From positions 1 to 22,831 of the forward strand of contig JBGPHT010000121.1 in assembly GCA_041484525.1 (NCBI GenBank): 22,831 nt of DNA, read 5' to 3'. How positions within the stretch are numbered: the first letter of the stretch is position 1; each line of letters begins with the position of its first letter. Positions 15,178 to 22,831 of the stretch are shown piece by piece. Position numbers and translations under genes: made by a program. The notes under the pieces were generated by a model, which searched no databases, was not told the origin of the DNA, and saw only the letters and a program-made list of their open reading frames with translations. This DNA comes from JBGPHT01 sp041484525. GTDB lineage: Bacteria > Acidobacteriota > Terriglobia > Bryobacterales > Bryobacteraceae.

Positions 15178-16251
15178 ATGGACGAAAAAGAGCGCACCCG
15201 CGCCTTAGACAACGCCCTCAGCCAGATTGAGAAGCAATTCGGCAAAGGATCGATCCTTCGCTTGGGATCGAAAGACGCCATTGTACCTGTCTCCGTGATT
15301 TCGACGGGCTCGATTTCACTCGACGCCGCACTGGGCGTGGGCGGCTTCCCGCGCGGCCGCATCAACGAGATCTTCGGGCCGGAGTCGTCCGGCAAGACGA
15401 CCATCGCGCTGCAGGTGGTCGCCGAAGCGCAAAAGAAGGGCGGGATGGCGGCCTTCATCGACGTGGAGCACGCGCTCGACCCGTCGTACGCGAAGAAGCT
15501 GGGGGTGGATGTGGACAACCTGCTGGTGTCGCAGCCGGACTACGGCGAGCAGGCGCTCGAGATCACGGGCGCGCTGATCGCCTCGAACCAGATCGACGTG
15601 CTGGTGGTGGATTCGGTGGCGGCGCTGGTGCCGAAAGCCGAGCTGGACGGCGAAATGGGCGACAGCCACATGGGCCTGCAAGCACGGCTGATGTCGCAGG
15701 CGCTGCGTAAACTCACGGGCGTGGTATCGAAGTCGAACACCTGCCTGATCTTCATTAATCAGATCCGCGAAAAGATCGGGGTGATGTTCGGGAACCCGGA
15801 GACCACTACCGGCGGGCGCGCGCTGAAGTTCTATTCGACGGTGCGGCTGGATATCCGGCGCATCGCTGCTATTAAGGATGGCGATGCGGTGATCGGCAAC
15901 CGCACCAAGGTCAAGGTCGTGAAGAACAAGGTGGCGTCGCCTTTCCGCGAGGCCGAGTTCGACATCATTTACGGCGAAGGCGTTTCGAAGGAAGGCGACC
16001 TGATCGACCTGGGAGTGGCGCAGAACGTGATCGAGAAGAGCGGCTCGTGGTTCAGCTACAAGGGCGACCGCGTCGGCCAGGGGCGCGAGAACGCGCGCCA
16101 GTTCCTGAAGGACAATCCGGATATCAGGCAGGCCATCGACCAGGAATTGAGGAAGCTGCTGGGGCTGGTGAAGCCGGATCCCGTGGCGGCTGCGGCGGAA
16201 GCAGCGGTTGCGTCGCCGATGCCGAAGGCTGCGCCGGCACAGCGGCGGTAG
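15178..16251 (+). CDS. recA: Recombinase RecA
   Basis: A 357-residue standard RecA. It binds single-stranded DNA, drives strand exchange and stimulates LexA-type self-cleavage. Walker A is GPESSGKTT (67-75), the catalytic glutamate is in FIDVEHALD (E97, matching E. coli E96), and Walker B is VLVVDSVAALVP. DNA loops L1 (GEMGDSHMGLQARLMSQ) and L2 (GNPETTTGGRALKFYS) are intact, with FINQIREKIG carrying the sensor glutamine. The acidic C-terminal tail of proteobacterial RecA is replaced by an Ala-rich tail. The ribosome-binding site AGGAG lies about 11 bases before ATG 15178. A shorter RecA-like gene follows after 126 bases. Confidence 0.98.
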   Translation: MDEKERTRALDNALSQIEKQFGKGSILRLGSKDAIVPVSVISTGSISLDAALGVGGFPRGRINEIFGPESSGKTTIALQVVAEAQKKGGMAAFIDVEHALDPSYAKKLGVDVDNLLVSQPDYGEQALEITGALIASNQIDVLVVDSVAALVPKAELDGEMGDSHMGLQARLMSQALRKLTGVVSKSNTCLIFINQIREKIGVMFGNPETTTGGRALKFYSTVRLDIRRIAAIKDGDAVIGNRTKVKVVKNKVASPFREAEFDIIYGEGVSKEGDLIDLGVAQNVIEKSGSWFSYKGDRVGQGRENARQFLKDNPDIRQAIDQELRKLLGLVKPDPVAAAAEAAVASPMPKAAPAQRR

Positions 16252-16281
16252 GCGACGGACGACCAACTGTTCCCTGAAGAG

Positions 16282-16370
16282 CCGTGAAAGAATACGGGGA
16301 CGCCCCTACTCTGCGCATAGGTTGCTGAATTCGCGTAGGTCGCCCGGAGCATCCCCGGATTCTTTCACGG
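16282..16370. repeat. Inverted-repeat element between recA and its paralogue
   Basis: CCGTGAAAGAATACGGGGA at 16282-16300 is the reverse complement, at 18 of 19 positions, of the sequence at 16352-16370. The 51-base spacer contains CCTAC and GTAGG subrepeats that could extend the fold. CGGGGAC-type palindromes of this kind resemble REP sequences mobilised by REP-associated tyrosine transposases, but no transposase is present in the window. It lies between the recA stop (16251) and the next ATG (16378), with no T-run, so it is not a normal terminator. Confidence 0.7.
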
Positions 16371-16377
16371 ACACGGT

Positions 16378-17127
16378 ATGAAAGAAGAGGATCGCCAGCG
16401 CGCTATCCGGTTGAAGCTCGCGCGCCAGGAGTCTCCGCCGGGAGGGCCGCAGCGTCCCGCGCTTGCCACCGGCTTCCCTGCCCTCGATGCCGCGCTCGGC
16501 TCCGGCCTGCCGCGCGGCCGCATCGTCGAAATCTTCGGGCCCTCCTGCGGGAAGAGCACGCTGCTGCTCCAGACGGCAGCCCACGCGCAGCAGACGGGCT
16601 GCACTGTGGGCTGGGTGGATGCCGACCGCACGTTCGATCCGGCATACGCCACGCGGCTGGGCGTGCGCATCGAAGACCTCGTCTTCGCGCAGCCGGATTC
16701 GGCCGAAGAGGCACTCGAGATCGCGCGGCGTCTGGCCGATTCGGGCGCGGTCGACCTGCTGGTGGTGGATTCGGCGGCGGCGCTGGTGCCGGCGCTCGAA
16801 CTGGAGGCGGGTCTCGGAGGCGCCAGTCTGGGGCTGCACAGCCGGGTGATGGCGTCGGGTTTGCGGCGGCTCTCGGTGGCGGTGGCGAGGTCGGGCAGTA
16901 TCGTTGTATTTCTCAACCAGACGCGCGCGCGGACGGGCGCGGACGGCATCGACGGCGAGACCAGCGCCGGCGGTGCACCGCTGAAACTGTACGCGGCTGT
17001 GCGTATAGAGTTGTTTCCCGCGGGCCGGACAGTGCGCTTCCGAGTACTGAAAAACAAGGCTGCCGCGGCCTTCGTCGCGGGCGAACTGGCATGGGGCCGC
17101 GACCCTGGATTCGCCAAATGCCCGTAA
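16378..17127 (+). CDS. Short RecA-like paralogue with altered ATP site
   Basis: A 249-residue protein that aligns with the RecA ATPase core: ATGFPALDAALGSGLPRGRI, then VDADRTFDPAYATRLGV, Walker B VDLLVVDSAAALVP, L1-like GLGGASLGLHSRVMAS, FLNQTRAR and L2-like GETSAGGAPLKLYA. It lacks most of the C-terminal domain. The P-loop reads GPSCGKST (54-61), one residue shorter than the G-x4-G-K-[ST] rule. The catalytic Glu of RecA is Asp (D83), while the sensor Gln is kept (Q181). ATP hydrolysis may be weak. It may be an accessory recombinase comparable to ImuA- or RadA-type paralogues, although no imuB or dnaE2 is adjacent. ATG 16378 is the first in-frame start after a stop at 16336, with no Shine-Dalgarno. 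Confidence 0.85.
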   Translation: MKEEDRQRAIRLKLARQESPPGGPQRPALATGFPALDAALGSGLPRGRIVEIFGPSCGKSTLLLQTAAHAQQTGCTVGWVDADRTFDPAYATRLGVRIEDLVFAQPDSAEEALEIARRLADSGAVDLLVVDSAAALVPALELEAGLGGASLGLHSRVMASGLRRLSVAVARSGSIVVFLNQTRARTGADGIDGETSAGGAPLKLYAAVRIELFPAGRTVRFRVLKNKAAAAFVAGELAWGRDPGFAKCP

Positions 17128-17194
17128 AACGGCCCTTCCAGCACTCTTCTTGCAAAAAAGCCGCGAAAAACGGGCATTTTTGGACGCATTTCCC

Positions 17195-17223
17195 TTTACA
17201 TCACCCAGGTCATCCCGTATGAT
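17195..17223 (+). promoter_or_regulatory. Strong sigma70-type promoter for the HU gene
   Basis: TTTACA (17195-17200), a 17-base spacer and TATGAT (17218-17223) make five of six matches in each box at ideal spacing. The start point would be near 17230, giving an 80-base leader before ATG 17310. This is the best promoter match in the window, in keeping with an abundant nucleoid protein. Confidence 0.75.
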
Positions 17224-17309
17224 TGATATCGATCGAGGCCTTCGTTTTCAAAACAAAGAGCCCTGAAAATGTTCTAGTGACCCGACGGGAGAATCAAAAA
17301 AGGAGAACT

Positions 17310-17612
17310 ATGGCGAATCAGAGAATGACCCAGACGCAACTGGTGAGAGCGCTCGCGGAAGGCAACGAAGTTAACAACAAGACGGCGCGCAGCATGCTGG
17401 AGAGTCTCTCCAGCCTGGCCATCGCCGAAGTGAAAAAGAATGGCGTGTTCGTGCTGCCAGGCATCGGCCGCCTGGTGCGCGTGGACCGCAAGGCACGCAT
17501 GGGCCGCAACCCCGCGACCGGCGAGGCCATCAAGATCCCGGCCAAGAAGGTCGTAAAGTTCCGCGTGGCGAAGGCCGCGAAGGACGCGATCGTTCCGCCC
17601 AAGAAGAAGTAG
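17310..17612 (+). CDS. hup: HU-family DNA-binding protein
   Basis: A 100-residue nucleoid protein. TQTQLVRALAEGNEVNNKTA and MLESLSSLAIAEVKKNGVFV form the helical dimer body. VLPGIGRLVRVDRKARMGRN followed by PATGEAIKIPAKKVVKFRVA forms the DNA-embracing beta arms with the usual RNPxTG tip, and a lysine tail (PPKKK) ends it. The glycine-to-residue pattern fits HU rather than IHF. AGGAG five bases before ATG 17310 fixes the start and drops an N-terminal extension that would otherwise be possible. It has its own strong promoter and a strong terminator, so it is probably monocistronic. Confidence 0.94.
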   Translation: MANQRMTQTQLVRALAEGNEVNNKTARSMLESLSSLAIAEVKKNGVFVLPGIGRLVRVDRKARMGRNPATGEAIKIPAKKVVKFRVAKAAKDAIVPPKKK

Positions 17613-17631
17613 CTTTTCTCAAGAAAGAGAA

Positions 17632-17670
17632 AAACCCCGCAGAGCCTTGGTGCCCTGCGGGGTTTCGTTT
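17632..17670. terminator. Bidirectional intrinsic terminator between HU and tatA
   Basis: AAACCCCGCAG (17632-17642) pairs perfectly with CTGCGGGGTTT (17655-17665) around a 12-base loop. On the plus strand it is followed by CGTTTTTT. On the minus strand the A-rich stretch before the stem (GAAAGAGAAAAA) supplies a U-rich tail. It sits between the convergent HU (stop 17612) and tatA (stop 17738) genes and can serve both. Confidence 0.9.
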
Positions 17671-17737
17671 TTTCTGCCGAAAAATTCTCAGAGCCGAAAG
17701 AAACCGATCCAACTTGCGGACCAGTCCCGGAAGCCTA

Positions 17738-17932
17738 CTATGCCTGCTTCGTTTTGTCTTCTTCGTCGCCCTTGAGAGCAGTCTTGAAGTTGCGGATTCC
17801 CTCGCCGATACCCTTCGCCACTTCCGGGATTTTCTTGCCCCCGAATAGCAGCGTGGCCACGGCCAGGACCACCAACAGTTCAGGCATGCCCAGTCCACCG
17901 ATGCCGGCGGTCTGAATGCCAGTAAGCTCCAT
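17738..17932 (-). CDS. tatA: Twin-arginine translocase subunit TatA/E
   Basis: A 64-residue protein. GLGMPELLVVLAVATLLF is the single membrane helix, then the FGGKKIPEVAKGIGEGIRNF hinge and amphipathic helix with the family's FG-x-KK-P-E signature, then a short charged tail (LKGDEEDKTKQA). TatA oligomers form the passage for folded proteins exported with twin-arginine signals. An extra 12 residues precede the helix compared with many TatA proteins. The start at 17932 is set by AGGAGG four bases upstream. No tatB or tatC is in the window, so this is a stand-alone tatA, common outside proteobacteria. Confidence 0.92.
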   Translation of the reverse strand: MELTGIQTAGIGGLGMPELLVVLAVATLLFGGKKIPEVAKGIGEGIRNFKTALKGDEEDKTKQA

Positions 17933-17959
17933 ACGGCCTCCTATGCTTATGCTTATACC

Positions 17960-17988
17960 ATTGTAGGATTTGGTTCGGTAACAAGCAA
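17960..17988 (-). promoter_or_regulatory. Candidate promoter of tatA
   Basis: On the minus strand TTGCTT (complement of 17983-17988), 17 bases, then TACAAT (complement of 17960-17965). The start point would be near 17953, about 20 bases before ATG 17932 and just ahead of the AGGAGG site. The -10 is good and the -35 is weak. A perfect TTGACA also occurs further upstream on this strand, but without a good -10 at 16-18 bases. Confidence 0.5.
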
Positions 17989-18090
17989 CCGTCTGTAGAA
18001 CGAGGACGGATTCCGCTGTCAAGATAACTTTAGTTAATGCGGCCCCGGCCTTCAAGCGCCCGCTGTTGCGGGATAATAGCCGCAGACACA

Positions 18091-19824
18091 GTGGAGTTCA
18101 AAGAGCAGCTCAAATCGCAGGTCGATATCGCGGGCGTGGTCGGAGAATACGGCGTGCGTCTGCTCAAGGCCGGTCCGAACCGCTACAAAGGGCTTTGTCC
18201 CTTCCACACCGAAAAAACGCCGTCATTCAACGTCAGCACCGACCGCCAGGCTTTCCACTGCTTCGGCTGCAGCGTGGGCGGCGATGTTTTCAGCTTCGTG
18301 ATGCGGATCGAGGGCATCAGTTTTTACGAGGCGCTCAAGCTGCTGGCGGAGCGGCACGGCATCCCTATGCCCAAGCGCTCGCTCGTCGCCGACGAGGATA
18401 CGCGGCTTCGCGAGGTGTGTTTCGACGTTCACAAGGTGGCGCTCGATCATTACCGTGCGAGTCTGAACGGCGCTTCGGGGGAAGCGGCGCGCGGCTACCT
18501 GGTGCGGCGAGGGGTGACGCCCGAAACGATCGAACGCTTTGAGCTGGGATACTCGGACCGCTCGGGGCGCTCGCTGTTGCGCGTTCTCGAGCAGCGCAGT
18601 TATACGGCCGCGCAACTGGAGCAGTCGGGACTGGTGGCGAAGCGCGACGACGGAAGCCTTTACGAACGCTTCCGCAACCGGCTGATGTTCCCCATCCACG
18701 ATGAGTCGGGGCGCACGATCGGCTTCGGCGGGCGGACGCTCGACGCCGACAACGATATCAAGTATGTGAATTCTCCGGAAACGCCGATCTATAAAAAGAG
18801 CAAGGTGCTGTATAACCTGCACCGCGCCAAGAAATCGATCGGCAAGGACGACCGGGCGATTCTGGTGGAAGGCTACATGGATGCGATCGGGGTCGCCGCG
18901 AGCGGCATCGAGGGTGTGGTGGCGAGCTGCGGCACGGCGCTGACTTCGCAGCAGGTGCAGATGCTGCGGCGGCACTCGCAGAAGATCGTGGTGAATTTCG
19001 ACCCCGATACCGCAGGAGCTAACGCGGCCGAGCGCTCCATCAATATCCTGCTCAACGAGAACATGCAGGTGCGCATCATGGAGCTCGATGGCGGCCTCGA
19101 TCCGGACGAGTATTGCAAGCAGCGCGGCGCGGACGCGTACCGGCTGCGCCTCGACCAAGCCAAGGGCTACTTCTACTGGCTGGCGGACCGCGTGCGAACG
19201 AAGTATGATGTTCACACAGCGGAGGGAGTTGTGTCAGTGCTTCAAGATTTGCTGCCGGCGGTGCAGCGCATTGCCGATCCACTCGAACGGGCGGCGATAG
19301 CCAACGACGTGGCGGGATATGTCGGCGTCTCGACGGGTATGGTGCTCGACCGGTTCCGCAAGGCTGCGGGGCAGCGGCAGGAGAAAACGCTCGAACGCCC
19401 GAAGGTGGCGCTTCGCGCGGACGAGCGCTGGATGATCAACGCTCTGTTGGATCGTCCGGAAATCCGCGACCGGATGATCGCCGATCTGCGGGCGATCGAA
19501 GCCGTTTCCCGATTTCAGAGCCGGAAAATCTTCCAGGCGGCGTTCGCTCTCTACGATTCGGGCGCGCCTTTCGCCTTCGCATCGCTGCACGAGCGCATGG
19601 AGGAACCGGAGCAGAACCTGTTGGCCGAAGCGGTGTTTGGCGAGCACGAGCAGAAGTCGCCGGAGGACATATTGGCGGCGCTCGACAGCATGCGGCGCTC
19701 GGAAAAGCAGAACCAGCGGGACGAGTTGAAGGCCAGGATTAAGGAGTTGGAGCGCGCCGGCAACTGGCAGGACGCAATCAAGCTGATGGCGGAACTCGAT
19801 CCCGCCGCGCGGAGTACCAAATGA
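18091..19824 (+). CDS. dnaG: DNA primase
   Basis: A 577-residue primase that makes RNA primers at the replication fork. The CHC2 zinc domain has CPFHTEKTPSF and FHCFGCSVGGDVF (C36, H39, C57, C60). The catalytic core has LMFPIHDESGRTIGFGGR and YKKSKVLYNL. The TOPRIM domain carries AILVEGYMDAI with E260 and VVNFDPDTAGANAA with D304 and D306. A helicase-binding-type C-terminal region ends the protein. GTG 18091 is chosen because VEFKEQLKSQVDI matches usual N-termini; the frame is open upstream but has no conserved residues. GATAAT at 18072-18077 suggests a start point only a few bases before GTG, and no Shine-Dalgarno is present, so the message may be nearly leaderless. It is followed by rpoD. 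Confidence 0.95.
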   Translation: MEFKEQLKSQVDIAGVVGEYGVRLLKAGPNRYKGLCPFHTEKTPSFNVSTDRQAFHCFGCSVGGDVFSFVMRIEGISFYEALKLLAERHGIPMPKRSLVADEDTRLREVCFDVHKVALDHYRASLNGASGEAARGYLVRRGVTPETIERFELGYSDRSGRSLLRVLEQRSYTAAQLEQSGLVAKRDDGSLYERFRNRLMFPIHDESGRTIGFGGRTLDADNDIKYVNSPETPIYKKSKVLYNLHRAKKSIGKDDRAILVEGYMDAIGVAASGIEGVVASCGTALTSQQVQMLRRHSQKIVVNFDPDTAGANAAERSINILLNENMQVRIMELDGGLDPDEYCKQRGADAYRLRLDQAKGYFYWLADRVRTKYDVHTAEGVVSVLQDLLPAVQRIADPLERAAIANDVAGYVGVSTGMVLDRFRKAAGQRQEKTLERPKVALRADERWMINALLDRPEIRDRMIADLRAIEAVSRFQSRKIFQAAFALYDSGAPFAFASLHERMEEPEQNLLAEAVFGEHEQKSPEDILAALDSMRRSEKQNQRDELKARIKELERAGNWQDAIKLMAELDPAARSTK

Positions 19825-19903
19825 CATTTCAATGCCTGATTGTCGCGCGCGCCGTGGTGTACAATAATCTGGATTCTTCTCCGCCAGGAGTTACGGGGCT
19901 TCA

Positions 19904-21589
<1,686 letters not shown>

Positions 21590-21608
21590 CCCCGCAAAAT
21601 AACCGGCT

Positions 21609-21977
21609 TTACCAACGAGGCTCGCGCCGGCCGCCGCGTGGGGGGCGATCGCCGCCGCCGCCACCTCCTCCGCCCGGACGTCCGCCGCCGCCAAAGCCCC
21701 GGCCGGCGCCACCACCGCCGAATCCGCGCTCCGGCTTGGGGCGAGCTTCGTTCACGTTGAGAGCACGGCCGTCCATCTGGTACCCGTTCAACGCTGTGAT
21801 CGCGTTGTCGGCCTCTGGCTCATTTTCCATTTCCACGAAAGCGAAGCCACGGGAACGCCCGGTATCGCGATCCGTCATGATCCGCGCGCTGTTGACAGCG
21901 CCGTGTTGCTCGAACAGACTGCGGACAGCCTCTTCCGTAGCACTGAAACTGAGGTTGCCCACGAAAATGTTTTTCAC
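21609..21977 (-). CDS. Glycine-rich RNA-binding protein with one RRM
   Basis: A 122-residue protein. Residues 1-80 are one complete RNA recognition motif with RNP2 (NIFVGNLSFS) and RNP1 (SRGFAFVEM), followed by a C-terminal tail of Gly/Arg repeats (FGGGG, RPGGGGGGGG, RPPRGGRR). This resembles the cold-inducible Rbp proteins of cyanobacteria and plant glycine-rich proteins. It probably binds RNA as a chaperone or in cold response; the target is unknown. GTG 21977 has AGGAGG five bases upstream, a very strong site, so a non-ATG start is well supported. It converges with rpoD, with 19 bases between stops, and lies just downstream of the leftward rRNA operon. Confidence 0.93.
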   Translation of the reverse strand: MKNIFVGNLSFSATEEAVRSLFEQHGAVNSARIMTDRDTGRSRGFAFVEMENEPEADNAITALNGYQMDGRALNVNEARPKPERGFGGGGAGRGFGGGGRPGGGGGGGGDRPPRGGRREPRW

Positions 21978-22088
21978 TTAAACCTCCTGACAATTTGAAA
22001 GCGGCTCATCGGGGAGAGAACACAAGCGGAAGATGCTGTCGCTCACAAACACTCGGCCGGACTCGCAAAAGCTATCAAACGCGGTTCA

Positions 22089-22117
22089 AATATACCACGG
22101 CTGAAAATCGAAGACAA
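22089..22117 (-). promoter_or_regulatory. Promoter of the RRM gene
   Basis: On the minus strand TTGTCT (complement of 22112-22117), 17 bases ending in TGG, then TATATT (complement of 22089-22094). The TG before the -10 makes it an extended -10 as well. The start point would be near 22082, giving a leader of about 105 bases before GTG 21977. That leader could hold a cold-responsive structure. Confidence 0.6.
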
Positions 22118-22162
22118 ACGTTACACTGTTAGCAAATGAACAGTTGCGGAGGGCTGTTTGGC

Positions 22163-22196
22163 AAAAGCAAAAAGCCCCCGGAAAACCAGGGGCTTC
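22163..22196 (-). terminator. Intrinsic terminator of the rRNA operon
   Basis: Read on the minus strand, AAGCCCC (complement of 22189-22195) pairs with GGGGGCTT around a TGGTTTTCC-type loop, followed by a U-rich tail (complement of 22163-22171). It lies about 10 bases beyond the 3' end of 5S rRNA, where an rRNA operon terminator is expected. Confidence 0.85.
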
Positions 22197-22205
22197 TGTT
22201 TTAAA

Positions 22206-22321
22206 CCGGGCAACTTCCTACTCTCCCACACACTTGCGCGCGCAGTACCATCGGGGCTGAGAGGCTTAACTTCCGTGTTCGGGAAGGGAACGGGTGGGTC
22301 CCTCTCGCTATGGTCACCCAG
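22206..22321 (-). rRNA. rrf: 5S ribosomal RNA
   Basis: The minus strand contains the conserved 5S segments CCCGTTCCCTTCCCGAACAC, GGAAGTTAAGCC and CCGATGGTACTGC. The ends are set by helix I: CTGGGTGAC at the 5' side pairs over nine base pairs (with G-U pairs) with GTTGCCCGG at the 3' side. The length of about 116 bases is normal. It follows 23S in the same orientation and is followed by a terminator. Ends are accurate to a few bases. Confidence 0.95.
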
Positions 22322-22332
22322 AACTGGGTTGA

Positions 22333-22355
22333 CAGAGAACCGCCGGGGTTCTCTG
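22333..22355 (-). other. Hairpin in the 23S-5S spacer
   Basis: CAGAGAACC (22333-22341) and GGTTCTCTG (22347-22355) form a perfect nine-base-pair stem with a five-base loop, about 12 bases upstream of 5S in the direction of transcription. It probably takes part in processing of the pre-rRNA. The spacer (about 118 bases) holds no tRNA. Confidence 0.6.
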
Positions 22356-22439
22356 ACCTGAATATTGACGGGCCGTTCGGAAAGTAGCGTCGATCGTTCG
22401 CGCGTTTGAGGCGCGGTGTCGTATACGCAGTAAATTTTA

Positions 22440-22831
<392 letters not shown>

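Noticed and set aside
17116..17178. AAATGCCCGT / ACGGGCATTT pair around the end of the RecA paralogue as a terminator
   Set aside because: The ten-base arms match perfectly, but the loop is over 40 bases and one arm lies inside the coding sequence. It is only a weak candidate.
18223..19215. Long minus-strand open frame (330 codons)
   Set aside because: It is the reverse shadow of dnaG, whose zinc and TOPRIM motifs are intact on the plus strand.
22140..22220. Proteins encoded across the 5S/23S region
   Set aside because: Open frames at 22121-22459 fall within rRNA and spacer sequence and are not genes.

Overview
This 22.8 kb window looks like part of the chromosome of a GC-rich, Gram-negative-type soil bacterium, most likely an acidobacterium of the Solibacter/Bryobacter type. 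That placement is inference from memory of gene order and protein families: the yicC-gmk-rpoZ-coaBC-UDG cluster, a tandem DUF507 protein, a TPR protein with an acidobacterial-style N-terminal DNA-binding-like domain, and DUF2341 and carboxypeptidase-regulatory surface proteins. No plasmid, phage, CRISPR array or complete insertion sequence was seen.

Left end (1-2178) is an accessory, partly decayed zone. It holds the 5' part of a secreted DUF2341 protein and, just upstream of it, a secreted carboxypeptidase-regulatory-domain protein broken by a frameshift. About 1 kb without a recognisable gene follows. It contains an imperfect palindrome over a -10-like box, the frameshifted remnant of an XRE-type antitoxin-like gene, and two diverged copies of a roughly 60-bp sequence.

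The middle (2179-13871) is well packed. A leftward TPR/DNA-binding-domain membrane protein diverges from a KDPG-type aldolase. Then comes a rightward run: Trm112-like protein, GT9 glycosyltransferase and MsbA-like ABC exporter (envelope glycolipid synthesis and flipping), followed by yicC, gmk, rpoZ, coaBC and a family-4 uracil-DNA glycosylase. The last two overlap, as do GT9/ABC and ABC/yicC. A 91-bp palindromic element sits in the gmk leader. A Crp/Fnr regulator and an MFS transporter lie leftward, and a tandem DUF507 protein diverges from the transporter.

The right part (13885-21977) is information processing: a COG1839 adenosine-specific kinase and a secreted Gly/Pro-rich protein (both leftward), recA, a second short RecA-like gene with an altered ATP site, an HU protein, tatA (leftward, sharing a bidirectional terminator with HU), dnaG-rpoD, and a leftward RRM-type glycine-rich RNA-binding protein. 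The window ends in a leftward rRNA operon: the 3' part of 23S rRNA, a hairpin-containing spacer, 5S rRNA and an intrinsic terminator.

Most of the window is housekeeping DNA. I did not find a clear new multi-gene system. The best leads are the RecA-like paralogue directly behind recA, with an inverted-repeat element between them; the palindromic element in front of gmk; and the decayed modules at the left end.
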